64,000 nucleotides of DNA from Bog-473 sp963777485 (lineage in GTDB: Bacteria > Actinomycetota > Acidimicrobiia > Acidimicrobiales > RAAP-2), in assembly GCA_963777485.1 (NCBI GenBank), contig CAVZQP010000002.1, forward strand, positions 1,054,001 to 1,118,000, in the 5' to 3' direction. This document shows, one piece after another, positions 37,023-46,900 of the stretch. Both the position numbers and the translations under genes were made by a program. Positions within the stretch are counted from its first letter, which is position 1. Each line of letters opens with the position of its first letter. Below the pieces are notes generated by a model. The model saw only the letters and a program-made list of their open reading frames with translations, did no database searches and was not told where the DNA came from.

Positions 37023-37964
37023 TCAGTTCGTGAACACGGCGATTGTCAGCAAGATCGCGTCGTAGAGGAAATGCGCCACGATCGGCCTCGTCAACCGGCC
37101 CCGCTTCTGGAACGAACGGGTCAGGAAGTACGCAACAGGGATCGTGGCCACGAACCCGATGCCGTAATAGACGTGATAGCTCGTCCGCAGCACGATCCCC
37201 AGGATCAGGGCGCCGGTCGGGGACCAGCCCAGCTGGCTCAGACGGGTCATGAGGTAGCCGTTCATGAGCACTTCCTCGGCGATGGCGGTCGTCGCCGAGA
37301 TCATGAGGCCCCAGATCAGGTAGTAGTGCGGCACGTTGCCCACGGGCGTCGGCGCGTTGAGGCGTGAATCCCGGGTGAGCAGCGGCGACAAGACCAGGAG
37401 CAGCACGATCTCGCTGCCCCACGAGGCCGCGATGATGCCGATGGCGGGACCGATGTCGCTCCGCAAGCCGGGCCATCCGAGGCCGAGGACCTTCGGTCCT
37501 TGCCCGGTCCGCGTCAACAGCAGCAGAGCGAGCGGCACCACGCACGCGACCGCCAGGTAGGCGATCATGCCGATGATCATGTTCTCGAGCGGGTGGTCCG
37601 CGATCAGGACTTGGAACCGCTGGATGGTCCCGACGCCGGACACGTGTTGCGCGAAGAGCACGACCGCACCCGTCACGCCCGGCACGAGGAACGCGACCAT
37701 CACGAAGACCGTCTCCCACCGCAGGTAGCGATGCGTCGGCTCGGCGAGCTCGACCTTGGTCACCTGCGGGCGCACGAAGTACATCGGCGGCGGTGGTGCT
37801 TGCACGGCCGGCTGCGCCTGCGCCTGCGCCTGCGCCTCGGCCTGCGGCCATGGGCTGCCGGCGGCGTACGTGTGCACTGTCCAGGCGGCGCCGTCCCAGA
37901 AGCGATAGGTGCCAGGCGAGCCGGAGGGGTCGGGGTACCAGCCCGCGGATGGCATCGGCCTCAT
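37023..37964 (-). CDS. DUF2510-CPBP intramembrane metalloprotease family protein
   Basis: A 313-residue membrane protein. The N-terminal 35 residues form a DUF2510 module (GWYPDPSGSPGTYRFWDGAAWT), followed by an Ala/Gln repeat linker encoded by CAGGCG repeats and about eight hydrophobic segments. CPBP/Abi motifs occur: AIAEEVLMNGYLMTRL (the EExxxR-like motif, here with Asn-Gly), RTSYHVYYGIG and the C-terminal HFLYDAILL. The Arg of EExxxR appears replaced, so protease activity is uncertain. The function of bacterial CPBP proteins is mostly unknown. Convergent with meaB; the 80-base gap shows only a GTTCGCACC direct repeat. Confidence 0.8.
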   Translation of the reverse strand: MRPMPSAGWYPDPSGSPGTYRFWDGAAWTVHTYAAGSPWPQAEAQAQAQAQPAVQAPPPPMYFVRPQVTKVELAEPTHRYLRWETVFVMVAFLVPGVTGAVVLFAQHVSGVGTIQRFQVLIADHPLENMIIGMIAYLAVACVVPLALLLLTRTGQGPKVLGLGWPGLRSDIGPAIGIIAASWGSEIVLLLVLSPLLTRDSRLNAPTPVGNVPHYYLIWGLMISATTAIAEEVLMNGYLMTRLSQLGWSPTGALILGIVLRTSYHVYYGIGFVATIPVAYFLTRSFQKRGRLTRPIVAHFLYDAILLTIAVFTN

Positions 37965-38110
37965 GCTTGCATCTCGGTCAACCTTGGTTCGGTGACCCCG
38001 TCGGTCCGCCGGACCGGCTCCGGCGTGCCGGGGGCGGCCGGCCGACAGGACACACCGCGGTAGCGCAGCGCAGGTGTCGGCGAACCTTCGAGGACCGCCG
38101 CCGGGTCAGG

Positions 38111-38116
38111 TACGGT
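38111..38116 (+). promoter_or_regulatory. Probable -10 box of the enoyl-CoA hydratase gene (leaderless arrangement)
   Basis: TACGGT lies at exactly -12 to -7 of the GTG at 38123, predicting that transcription starts on the GTG. No Shine-Dalgarno exists for this start. Confidence 0.5.
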
Positions 38117-38122
38117 TCGCTG

Positions 38123-38896
38123 GTGGCCGAGACCTTCGTGACCGTGGAGCGCCGCCCCGACGGCGTGGCGCTCGTCCAATTGGACCGCCCGAAGGCGAAC
38201 GCGCTGTCGGCAGCCGTGCTCGGGCAGTTGCAGGAAGCGGCCGCCGGGTTGATGGAGGACCCGCCGGGGGCGGTGGTGTTGTGGGGCGGCCGGCGGATCT
38301 TCGCCGCCGGCGCCGACATCGTCGAGCTCGAGAGCATCGGCGCGGAGGCGGTCGGACGGAACTTCGCCGCCGCGCTCGGCGTGCTGGCCGCCGTGCCGCG
38401 GGCGACCATTGCCGCGGTGAACGGCTTCGCGCTCGGCGGCGGTCTCGAGCTCGCGCTGGCGTGCGACTTCCGGGTGGGCGCCGAGGACTCGAGGTTCGGC
38501 GTGCCCGAGATCCTGCTCGGCGTCATCCCCGGCGGGGGCGGCACCCAGCGGCTGCCGCGCCTGGTCGGCTCGTCCCGGGCCAAGGAGATGATCATGACGG
38601 GCCGCCAGGTGCGCGCCGAGGAGGCGCTCGCCATCGGACTGGTCAACCGCGTGGCCGCGCCTGATTTCGTGCTCGACGCGGCGCTGACGTGGGCGGGCGA
38701 GCTCGCCGCGGGCCCCGTCGTGGCGCACGGCCTCGCCAAGAGCGCCGTGGACCGCGGGTTGGACAGGACGCTCGAGGACGGGCTGGCGATCGAGCGGGAG
38801 GCGTTCGCCGCCGCCTTCCGCACCGAGGACGCCGCCATCGGGATCCGCTCGTTCAGCGAGAACGGCCCCGGCAAAGCCACGTTCGTCGGGCGTTGA
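38123..38896 (+). CDS. Enoyl-CoA hydratase/isomerase family protein
   Basis: A 257-residue crotonase-fold enzyme that hydrates trans-2-enoyl-CoA in beta-oxidation. Seen: RPKANALSAAVLGQLQEAAA, the oxyanion-hole region FAAGADIVELE, ALGGGLELALACD with the first catalytic Glu, and FGVPEILLGVIPGGGGTQRL with the second Glu, all as in active hydratases. The GTG 38123 start gives the usual crotonase N-terminus (VTVERRPDGVALVQLDRP). The upstream frame is a shadow of the CPBP gene. treS follows 10 bases later, but a functional link is not evident. Confidence 0.9.
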   Translation: MAETFVTVERRPDGVALVQLDRPKANALSAAVLGQLQEAAAGLMEDPPGAVVLWGGRRIFAAGADIVELESIGAEAVGRNFAAALGVLAAVPRATIAAVNGFALGGGLELALACDFRVGAEDSRFGVPEILLGVIPGGGGTQRLPRLVGSSRAKEMIMTGRQVRAEEALAIGLVNRVAAPDFVLDAALTWAGELAAGPVVAHGLAKSAVDRGLDRTLEDGLAIEREAFAAAFRTEDAAIGIRSFSENGPGKATFVGR

Positions 38897-38906
38897 GGGT
38901 GGCCCG

Positions 38907-40751
38907 TTGAGCTCGCCGCCGATCCCGGTCAGCTCCGGCGAGAGCGCTTTCGACCCCTCGGTCCGTTGGTTCCAGCACGCCGTCTTCTACGAGGTCCTCA
39001 TCCGGGGCTACAACGACGCCAACAACGACGGGACGGGTGACCTGCGGGGGTTGCGGGAGAAGCTCGACTACATCGAGTGGCTCGGCATCGACTGCATCTG
39101 GCTGCTGCCGTTCTATCCCTCGCCGATGCGCGACGGCGGCTACGACATCAGCGACTTCTTCAACGTCAGCCCTGACTACGGCAGCATCGGCGACCTGGTC
39201 GGCTTCCTGGAGGACGCGCACCGCCGCGGCATCCGCGTGATCGCCGACCTCGTCATGAACCACACCAGCGACGAGCACCCGTGGTTCAAGGAGTCGCGCT
39301 CCTCACGGGACAACGCCAAGGCGGACTGGTACGTCTGGAACGACGACGACCAGAAGTGGCCCGACGCCCGTGTCGTCTTCACCGACGTCGAGCGTTCCAA
39401 CTGGACCTGGGACGACAACCGCCAGCAGTACTACTGGCACCGCTTTTTCCACCACCAGCCGGATCTCAACTACGACAATCCCGAGGTGGCCGACACGATG
39501 ATCGACCTCGTGCGGTTCTGGCTGGACCTCGGGTTCGACGGGTTCCGCTTGGACGCGGTTCCGTACCTCTACCAGCGTGACGGGACGTCGGGCGAGCACC
39601 TCCCCGAGACCCACGCCTTCATCAAGCGGATCCGCAAGCAGATCGACGCCGACTACCCCGGCCGCATCCTCCTGGCCGAGGCGAACGGCTGGCCGAGCGA
39701 CGTGGCCGACTACTTCGGCGACGGCGACGAGTGCCACCTCTGCTTCCATTTCCCGCTCATGCCCAGGTTGTTCATGGCAGTGCGGCGCGAACAGCGCTAC
39801 CCGATCACCGAGATCCTGGCGCAGACGCCGGTCATCGACGACGGCAGCCAGTGGGCCATTTTCCTGCGCAACCACGACGAGCTCACGCTCGAACAGGTCA
39901 GCGAGGAGGAGCGCGACTACCTCATCGCCGAATACGCCAAGGACCCCCGGATGAAGCGCCACATGGGGATTGGCCGGCGGCTTGCCCCGTTGCTCGACAA
40001 CGACCGGCGTACCGCCGAGCTCCTGTACGCGCTGATCCTCTCGCTGCCGGGCAGTCCCGTCATCTACTACGGCGACGAGCTGTTGTTGGGCGACAACATC
40101 TATCTCGGCGACCGTGACTCGGTGCGCACGCCGATGCAGTGGTCGCCCGACCGCAACGGTGGCTTCTCGCAGGCCGACTTCGCGCAGCTCTACCTTCCGC
40201 CGTTGATGGACCCGGTGTACGGCTTCACGGCCCTGAACGTGGAGGCGCAGCTGCGCAATCCTGGCTCCTTCCTCCACTGGCTGCGGCGCCTGCTGACGGA
40301 ACGGCGGGCCCTCCCCGTGATGGGCGTCGGCGAGATGGAGGTGCTGCCCTGCGCCAACCCCTCCGTGTTGGCCTACGTGCGCTCGGGGGACGTGGCGGAC
40401 ATCCTCACCGCGCCGCCGGCGAAGAGCCTGGCGGTCTCGGTCGACCAGTCGATCGACGAGCTCGACTGGGCCCGCTCGGCCGTGCTGGCCCGCACGGTCC
40501 CCGCCGGCAACGAGAGCGACGCCGACGAGGTGGTGCGTCGGCACCAGGCCGTCCTCTGCGTCCACAACCTCAGCCGCTTTGCCCAGCCCGCTGAGCTGGC
40601 GCTGGCCAAGTGGGCCGGCTCCACCCCCTACGAAGTGCTCGGACGCGTCCCGTTCCCGGTCATCACCGAGGAGCCGTACACGATCACGCTGCCGCCCTAC
40701 GGTTTCTTGTGGTTCGATCTGGTACCCGAGGAGAGACCGGTACAGGAATGA
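38907..40751 (+). CDS. treS: Trehalose synthase (maltose alpha-D-glucosyltransferase), GH13
   Basis: A 614-residue GH13 subfamily 16 enzyme interconverting maltose and trehalose. The N-terminus FQHAVFYEVLIRGYNDANND, GYDISDFFNVSPDYGSI, IADLVMNHTSDEHPWF, nucleophile Asp in FDGFRLDAVPYLY, general acid Glu in ILLAEANGWPSDVADYF and the third acid in FLRNHDELTLEQ are all intact. It also has the C-terminal beta domain (PYGFLWFDLV). The TTG start is preceded by GAGGGTGG. The ATGA overlap with the maltokinase gene indicates the TreS-Mak route from trehalose to maltose 1-phosphate, which feeds GlgE-type alpha-glucan synthesis; glgE is not in the window. Confidence 0.95.
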   Translation: MSSPPIPVSSGESAFDPSVRWFQHAVFYEVLIRGYNDANNDGTGDLRGLREKLDYIEWLGIDCIWLLPFYPSPMRDGGYDISDFFNVSPDYGSIGDLVGFLEDAHRRGIRVIADLVMNHTSDEHPWFKESRSSRDNAKADWYVWNDDDQKWPDARVVFTDVERSNWTWDDNRQQYYWHRFFHHQPDLNYDNPEVADTMIDLVRFWLDLGFDGFRLDAVPYLYQRDGTSGEHLPETHAFIKRIRKQIDADYPGRILLAEANGWPSDVADYFGDGDECHLCFHFPLMPRLFMAVRREQRYPITEILAQTPVIDDGSQWAIFLRNHDELTLEQVSEEERDYLIAEYAKDPRMKRHMGIGRRLAPLLDNDRRTAELLYALILSLPGSPVIYYGDELLLGDNIYLGDRDSVRTPMQWSPDRNGGFSQADFAQLYLPPLMDPVYGFTALNVEAQLRNPGSFLHWLRRLLTERRALPVMGVGEMEVLPCANPSVLAYVRSGDVADILTAPPAKSLAVSVDQSIDELDWARSAVLARTVPAGNESDADEVVRRHQAVLCVHNLSRFAQPAELALAKWAGSTPYEVLGRVPFPVITEEPYTITLPPYGFLWFDLVPEERPVQE

Positions 40752-41983
40752 CGGAAGAGCGCGACCAGGCGCTGCGCACGCTCATTGCGGCGTGGTTGGA
40801 GCTCCGCCAGGTCGCGCCGCAATCGGCGCCCGTGATCGTGCGCGCCGAAGTCCTGCGGGCCGGGCGCCCGGGCCTGCTCGACATCGTGGCGGAGGTCGAT
40901 GGCCGCCTGGCCCACTTCGTTGTCGGCCTACGTGGTGTCGCGGACGAGCAGCACTTTCTGCGCGCGGGGGAGGAGGCCGCCCTCGGCCTGCTCGACGACG
41001 ACGCCGGCCTCGCGGTGTGCACCGACGCGCTACGTGACGCACAGCTGGGGCCGCTGTTGCTGGCGACGGTCCGCGGCGTGGAGACACGTCCCGGCCCGGT
41101 CGCGGTGTTGCGCGACGATACCGACGCCACCGTCCTCGACTGCGGGGACCGCGGCGACCTGCTGGTCTTCCCGTGGCTCGCCGACGCGCCGCGAGCCGAC
41201 GTCGACTTCATGATGGGGATCGAGGAAGCGGGGTTCAACCACGTGGCGGCACCGCTCGTGCGCTGGGTCTGGGAAGGCCGAGATCTCGGGGTCGTGCAGG
41301 AGCCGCTGGCCGACCGTTCGGGCGGCTGGGCCCTCGCGCTGACGTCGTTGCGCGACTTCTACGCGTCCGGCGGCACCCCCGAGGCGGCGGGCGGCGACTT
41401 CGGCAGCGAGGCGCGCGCACTCGGCGTCATGACCGCGCGGCTGCACCTGGCGCTGGACCGGGCCTTCCTTCGCCACCACGAGCAGGTGGTCGACTGGGTA
41501 GACGAGGCCGAGGCTGCGATCGCCGCGGCGGACGCCGAGCTGTTGGAGGCCCCGGGTGTGCCCGACCTCGTCAAGTTCCTCCGCGAGGCCGACCTCCGCT
41601 TGCCCGTGCTGCGGACCCACGGCGACCTGCAGCTCGAGCGGACGGCGCGCACGGACCAGGGGTGGGTGGTGTGCGACTGCCGCCCGGGCGGCGTGCTGGC
41701 GGGCGAGACGGCGCCGGGACGTCGGACCCCACTGGCCGACGTGGCCGACATGCTGTGGTCGTTCCACCGGGCCTCGATCACGGCCGCGGCCGAACGCGAC
41801 CCGGCCGGCCGCCTCGGGCTCGAATCACTCGGACAGGCCTGGGAGGCGCGGAACCGCCGCGCCTTCATGACCGGCTATTTGAACGCGCCGGGCATCGGCG
41901 GCTTGGTCGGGCCGGACCGCGACCTGACCCGGCGGCTCGTGTCGTTCCTGGAGCTGGCCCGGTCGGTGCGCCAACCGGCCTGA
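40748..41983 (+). CDS. Maltokinase-like protein (Mak/Pep2), divergent
   Basis: A 411-residue aminoglycoside-phosphotransferase-fold kinase expected to make maltose 1-phosphate from maltose and ATP. It follows treS with an ATGA overlap, as in other actinobacteria where TreS and Mak form a complex. The catalytic loop reads RTHGDLQLERTA where maltokinases usually have HGDLHLGQ, and the metal-binding block reads VVCDCRPGG instead of IDFEGEP. The Asp residues are kept but the following Glu is not. C-terminal DVADMLWSFHRA aligns with family. Reduced or altered activity is possible. The protein is slightly shorter than the ~450-residue norm. Confidence 0.75.
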   Translation: MTEERDQALRTLIAAWLELRQVAPQSAPVIVRAEVLRAGRPGLLDIVAEVDGRLAHFVVGLRGVADEQHFLRAGEEAALGLLDDDAGLAVCTDALRDAQLGPLLLATVRGVETRPGPVAVLRDDTDATVLDCGDRGDLLVFPWLADAPRADVDFMMGIEEAGFNHVAAPLVRWVWEGRDLGVVQEPLADRSGGWALALTSLRDFYASGGTPEAAGGDFGSEARALGVMTARLHLALDRAFLRHHEQVVDWVDEAEAAIAAADAELLEAPGVPDLVKFLREADLRLPVLRTHGDLQLERTARTDQGWVVCDCRPGGVLAGETAPGRRTPLADVADMLWSFHRASITAAAERDPAGRLGLESLGQAWEARNRRAFMTGYLNAPGIGGLVGPDRDLTRRLVSFLELARSVRQPA

Positions 41984-41990
41984 GACCCTC

Positions 41991-42013
41991 GAGACCGGCA
42001 CCCGGTCTCTCTT
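41991..42013 (+). terminator. Hairpin after treS-mak
   Basis: GAGACCGG (41991-41998) pairs perfectly with CCGGTCTC (42002-42009) around the loop CAC, followed by TCTT. It lies 8 bases after the maltokinase stop and is a plausible intrinsic terminator. Confidence 0.6.
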
Positions 42014-42019
42014 GACGCC

Positions 42020-42153
42020 GTATATGGCCCGAGCAGCGGGGGCCGCGGTCGGGTGTATATGACGCTGATGGCTCGCATATACACACGGACCATCGTGTGC
42101 CATGTCCGTCGCAAATACGGTCTCCGACGAAACCCCGGGTTAATCGCACATAC
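42020..42153. repeat. Array of five GTATATG / CATATAC-like sites
   Basis: GTATATG occurs at 42020-42026 and 42055-42061. The inverted form CATATAC is at 42076-42082 and its variants CAAATAC and CACATAC at 42112-42118 and 42147-42153, all three preceded by TCG. Centre-to-centre distances are 35, 21, 36 and 35 bases. The array lies between the convergent mak and galT genes, where no start codon needs control. It could be a protein-binding cluster or part of an unannotated RNA. No coding potential is evident in 41984-42274. Confidence 0.5.
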
Positions 42154-42274
42154 GGGCGCGAACGAGACACTGGGCCCCGACCGTTTCGGCCTGAGTGGGT
42201 CATGATCCGGCGCGGCCGCGCCAGCCAGATGTGGGTACGTCGACCGCCTTCAGGCCCCAGGAGGGGACGAAAAC

Positions 42275-43264
42275 CTAGACCGGCACCGCCTCAGAAGGCA
42301 CCCGCAACTTCTCGGCCGCCTCCTCGGGCGAAATCACGTTGATGGCGACGCCGGTGCCGAGCTCGAACCCGGCCGTGGTCGTCGCCTTCGGCCAGATATG
42401 GGCGTGCCAGTGGTACGGCTCACCCACCCGGTACGGCGCCGAGTGGAACACGATGTTGTAGGCGACGTCACCCACGGACTCACGCAGCTGCATGAGGACA
42501 CGACGGATCGATTCGCCCACGGCGATGAGGTCCTCGGTCGGGCTGCGGTGCAAATGCGGGTTGTGTTCGCGGGGCATGACGAGCATTTCGTATGGGACCG
42601 CGCTCCAGAACGGGCACACCACCACGACACGCTCGTTGGCGTAGATGACCCGCGTTTCCGAGTCCTCCTCGGCGTCGATGGTCGTGCACAGCAGGCACGA
42701 CCCGACGAAACGGGCGAAGCGAGCCTGCTCCTCCGCCAGCTCACGGGGGATGAACGACATCCCGAGCAGCTGCCCGTGCGGGTGCTCAAGGGAGGCGCCC
42801 GCCTCCCGACCCGAGTTGACGATCGCCTGGGTGTAGCGCAGGTTCGGCTGCGACGCGTGCTCCTCCAAGCGGTCCCGGAGCGCGGCCATCACGAGCTCGA
42901 CCTGCTCTTGGCTCAACTCACCCAGCGTCGCCCCGTGCTCGGGGGAGAAGATCAGGATCTCGTGGATGCCGCCGGCGGTGGCTTGGGTGAAGACGGGGCC
43001 GCGGTTGGCGACCACGAACGGCTCGTCGCCCTCGAACGCGGGATACAGGTTGGGCACGACCCGCACGAGCCAGCGCCCGGTCGGCCCGTAGGTCTCGAGC
43101 GCCGGCGGAGTGTCCTCTTCGTTGCCCGGGCAGAAGGGGCAGGGCCGCCCAAGCTGGTCGGACAGCTCGGGGGAGCGGGTCACGAACGAGTAGGGCCGCT
43201 CGGAGCGGCCCGGGTTCACGACGACCCAACGGCCCGACAACGGATCGAGGCGCAGCTGGTTCAT
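42275..43264 (-). CDS. galT: Galactose-1-phosphate uridylyltransferase
   Basis: A 329-residue HIT-superfamily enzyme that moves UMP from UDP-glucose to galactose 1-phosphate in the Leloir pathway. The N-terminal LDPLSGRWVVVNPGRSERP, zinc ligands CPFC (Cys42, Cys45), the nucleophilic His in SLEHPHGQLLG and the later HWHAHIWP block are as expected. The ATG at 43264 gives a normal length. It is monocistronic here; galK or galE are not adjacent. The ~170-base region upstream (43265-43437) is shared with the divergent membrane-protein gene, and no -10 could be fixed in it. Confidence 0.93.
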   Translation of the reverse strand: MNQLRLDPLSGRWVVVNPGRSERPYSFVTRSPELSDQLGRPCPFCPGNEEDTPPALETYGPTGRWLVRVVPNLYPAFEGDEPFVVANRGPVFTQATAGGIHEILIFSPEHGATLGELSQEQVELVMAALRDRLEEHASQPNLRYTQAIVNSGREAGASLEHPHGQLLGMSFIPRELAEEQARFARFVGSCLLCTTIDAEEDSETRVIYANERVVVVCPFWSAVPYEMLVMPREHNPHLHRSPTEDLIAVGESIRRVLMQLRESVGDVAYNIVFHSAPYRVGEPYHWHAHIWPKATTTAGFELGTGVAINVISPEEAAEKLRVPSEAVPV

Positions 43265-43437
43265 TCGGACACTCTCGTAGGCGCCACCTGGGTCACCGAC
43301 ATCGCAAATAGCCTCATGGTCTCGTTCACCCTTACACCTCTACGGTACAGGTTTCGATGCCTACTCCGGCATCACCGTCGCGGGGCCGTCACCGGACGCC
43401 AGCCGGGCCGGGCACCGCAAAGGAGAACAGGTCGGGC

Positions 43438-43956
43438 ATGCACAACCAGCCGAGCGGCGCGGCATTCGACGTGGTGCTGCTGCTCCACGTGGCCTGCGTC
43501 GTGGTCGGGATCGTGACCATCGCTACCGCCGCTGCGACGGCCCGCCGGCTGGGTCGCCTCGCCCTCGCCGCAGCCCCGCTGCCCGAGCCCCTCCGGCGCT
43601 ACTTCCGTCCCGGTGTCAACTGGGCGGGGCGGACGATCTATGGGATCCCCGTGTTCGGCTTCGCGCTGCTCGGCATGAGCAAAGGCGCATATTCGCTGAC
43701 CGACGCATGGGTGCTGATCGGCATGGTCCTCTTCGTCGCCGTGGCGCTGCTCGCCGAGGGTGTCCTGTGGCCCGCCGAGCGGCGTCTGCAGCAGGCCGTC
43801 GCGGCGACCGGGACCCCCGTCGCCGGGACCCTATCCCTCCCACCGCCGGTCAAATCCGGAGCCGTAACGACCGACGCCGCCCGCATGGAGCGGGCGGCGT
43901 CGGGTGCCTTGGTTCTGTTGGTGGCGGCGACCGTGCTGATGATCGCCCAGCCCTGA
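43438..43956 (+). CDS. Small integral membrane protein, possibly DUF2269-like
   Basis: A 172-residue protein from the ATG at 43438, with AGGAG about a dozen bases upstream. Four hydrophobic segments are seen: FDVVLLLHVACVVVGIVTIA, TIYGIPVFGFALLGMS, WVLIGMVLFVAVALLAEGVL and ASGALVLLVAATVLMIAQ. The pattern of a His-containing first helix and Arg-rich loop resembles small membrane proteins of the DUF2269 type, but I cannot confirm that. It is convergent with the large repeat protein gene, 13 bases away. Function unknown. Confidence 0.6.
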   Translation: MHNQPSGAAFDVVLLLHVACVVVGIVTIATAAATARRLGRLALAAAPLPEPLRRYFRPGVNWAGRTIYGIPVFGFALLGMSKGAYSLTDAWVLIGMVLFVAVALLAEGVLWPAERRLQQAVAATGTPVAGTLSLPPPVKSGAVTTDAARMERAASGALVLLVAATVLMIAQP

Positions 43957-43969
43957 CTGCATCAGCGGG

Positions 43970-46900
43970 TCAGCAGATGGTGGCGATGATCTGGCCCCAT
44001 CCTTGGTGGCCCGGGTTGCCCGCGTAGCCGGGCTGCACCTGCACGACGACGAGGTGCTTGACGTCGCCGAGCTCGGTGGAGCCCGATTGTGTGATCGTCG
44101 AGCCCACGATGACGACCATGTTCACGGGAATTGTCGCCGGCGGATGCGAGCTGTTGCCCGGGTCCGACGTCCAGTTCGGCGTGGGGCAAGTGAGCTGTGG
44201 CGCGCTGTCGATGTAGCCCTTCATGGACGCCGGGGCGTTGACGACACCGCTGAACGAGTTGTTCTTCCAATACTGTGAGCCCCAGAAGTTGACGGTGGTG
44301 CCGTTGATCGGGCTACCGGTGGCCGTCCCGTCTGCCGTCAGGTTGCCCACCACGAAGTCGCCGGTTCCAGGCAGGGAGGCCGTTGTCTCGGTGGCCGAGC
44401 TGCTCGAGGACTTGTAGTAGGAGTTACCGCCGAACGTCACGGTGACCAACGATGAACCGGACACCTGGTTCGGGTTCGTGATCGTGCAGCTCACGACGCC
44501 GGTCGCCGATGCGATGCCGGTGCAGCTCTGCGCCGTGCTCCCACTGCCTAGTGTCAGGGTGACGGGTAGGCCGCTCGGTCCGCTGCCACCCGTCGTGGTC
44601 ACCTTGGCCGACAGGGTGATGGGCATGCCATTCACCGCGATCGTCGGGCTGGTGTTGGTGATCGTGGTCGGCGCCGTGGTCTCGACGAAGGTGCTCGACC
44701 CGTTGCTGGGCAGCAGCGCGGGGCCCGTCGCCGTCGAGGGATTGCCCCCGTAAGAACCCGAGAGCGGATACGAGCCCGCGGGTTCGTTCGGCGTGATGGA
44801 GCAGCTCGCCTGGCCGTTGGCACCGGTGACCGCCGTGCACGTCTGCGATCCGTTGAGCGTGAGCGTTACCGTTTGACCGGCGATGGGTTGTCCCGTCACC
44901 GCGTTGGTCAGCGTGCCCGTCACAGTCGTCGCGCCACCGTATTGCCCGGTGGTCGAGCTGACCGTTAGCGTCGTCGGTGACTGGACACTTGCCGGCGTGC
45001 TGGTCGAGGACGGCTGGTAGAAGTTGTTCCCGCTGACGCTGGTGTTAATTGTGACCGTCCCAGAGGTCTGGTTGACGTTAGGCACGGTGCAGTTGACGGT
45101 GCCGTTCGCCGCGCTCGTTCCTGTGCAGCTCTGGGAGCCGACCGTGAACGTGACAGTCTCCCCGGCCACCGGCGTGCCCGCCGTGGGCTCGCTCGAGGTG
45201 ACGACGCCGCTCAAGGTGACCGGCTGGCCGTTGGTCAGCTGGGTCGGGCCGGTGTAGACGACCGTGGTCGGAGCCTTGGTCTCGGTGAACGTGGTCGTCG
45301 AGCTGGTCGGCAGCAGCTGCGGCGTGGTCGAGTTGTCGCCGGGGAAGTTCCCCGTCAGCGTGTAGCTCCCGGCCGGCTCGGTGGGCGTGACGTTGCACGT
45401 GGCGACGCCCTGCGCGTTCGTCGTGGCGGTGCACGGTGGCGCGCCGGTGACTGTCAGCGTGACCGGCTCACCCGGGACGGGCAGGCCCGTGTAGGTGTTG
45501 GTCAGTGTCGCCGACACCGGAGTCGAGCCGTTGTAGACGCCCGAGGTCGGGTTGACCGTCAGCTTCGTTCCCTCGGGCAGGTTCACCGTCGAGGCGGCGT
45601 TCGCCGTCAGGTAGTACGAGTCGCTCGTGAAGGTGTCGGTCACCGGGATCGGCCCCTGTGGCTGGCTGACCGAGGTGATGGTGCAGCTCGCGGTCCCCGT
45701 TGCGTCGGTGACCCCAGAGCACGTCTGGGCCGAGCCGCCCGAGCCGAGCTGGAAGGCAACCGTGCGGCCGGCGATGGGTGCCCCGAGGCCCGAGTCGCCG
45801 TCGGTGTCGGGGGCCGTGCTCTCGCTGGTGAGCACGCCAGAGAGCGTGAGCGGCTGGCCGTTCTGTGCAACCGTCGGTCCGGTGTAGGTCAGCGTCGTCT
45901 CCTCCAAGGTGACGACGAAGTTCGACGACGCGGTCGAGGCCATCAGCTCGAGCGGCTGGCCGGCGTCGCCGCCGAAGCTCCCGGTCAGCAGATATGTGCC
46001 CGCCGTCTCGCTGGGCGTGATGGTGCACGAGGCGGTGCCGGTGGCATCGGTCGGCACCGTCGTGGTGCACGTGTCCGTGCCGTTGAGGCTCAAGGTGAGC
46101 TTCTCGCCCACGATCGGTGCCGTGGTCAACGTGTCGGTCAGAGTGCCCGAAACGGTGGTCGCGTCGCCGTAGTCGGCAGGCCCGCCCTTAACCGACAAGC
46201 TCGTGGGCTCGGTGACGACAACCGGCACTGGCGTGGGCAGGCTCGCCGGTGCCTGGAAGTCGCTGCCCGTGTAGTCGGCGGTCACGGTGACGTTGCTCAC
46301 GGTCTGGGCGACGGTCGGGATGGTGCAGCTGACGGTCCCATCGGGCTGGGTCATGCCGTTGCAGGACTGGGTGCCGAGGTCGATCGTCACGGGCTGGCCG
46401 TTCAGCGGTGTCCCGGTGGACGGCTCGTCGGTGGTGAGGTTCGCCGTCAGGGTGACCGGCTGTCCGTTCTCCGCCGTCGTCGGCCCGGTGTAGACGAGCG
46501 TGGTGGTGTCGGGAGTGATCGTGACCGGGCTCGAACTGCCGCTCTGTCCGAGCGAGGTGTCACCCGAGAACGAGTCGGTGAGTGTGTACGTCGTCGCAGG
46601 CACGATCGGTGTGATGTCACACGAGGCCACGCCGTTGCTGCCCGTGGGCGGAGAGGTGCACGACTCGGCGCTGTTGTTATTGAGGGTGAAGGTCACCGGC
46701 TCACCCGAGATCGGGTTGCCCGAGGAATCGGTCAGGGTGGCGGACACCGGTGTCGGCGTGTCGAAGGAGAAGGGGCCCGTCGCCTGGGGCGGCGACAGGT
46801 TGGTCACCGTCTGGGGGGTGATCGTCGGTTGCGTGGCCGCCATGAGCTGGCCGTCCACCGTGAGCCCGAACAGAAGGCCGGGGCTGCCGGTCGCAAAGCT

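Noticed and set aside
41865..42203. Small minus-strand frame over the GTATATG array as a coding gene
   Set aside because: Arg/Gly/Pro-rich translation, no ribosome site, overlaps the maltokinase end.
44360..44410. LPGTG in the C-terminal part of repeat protein 1 as a sortase signal
   Set aside because: It lies ~130 residues before the C-terminus and is not followed by a hydrophobic helix and basic tail.
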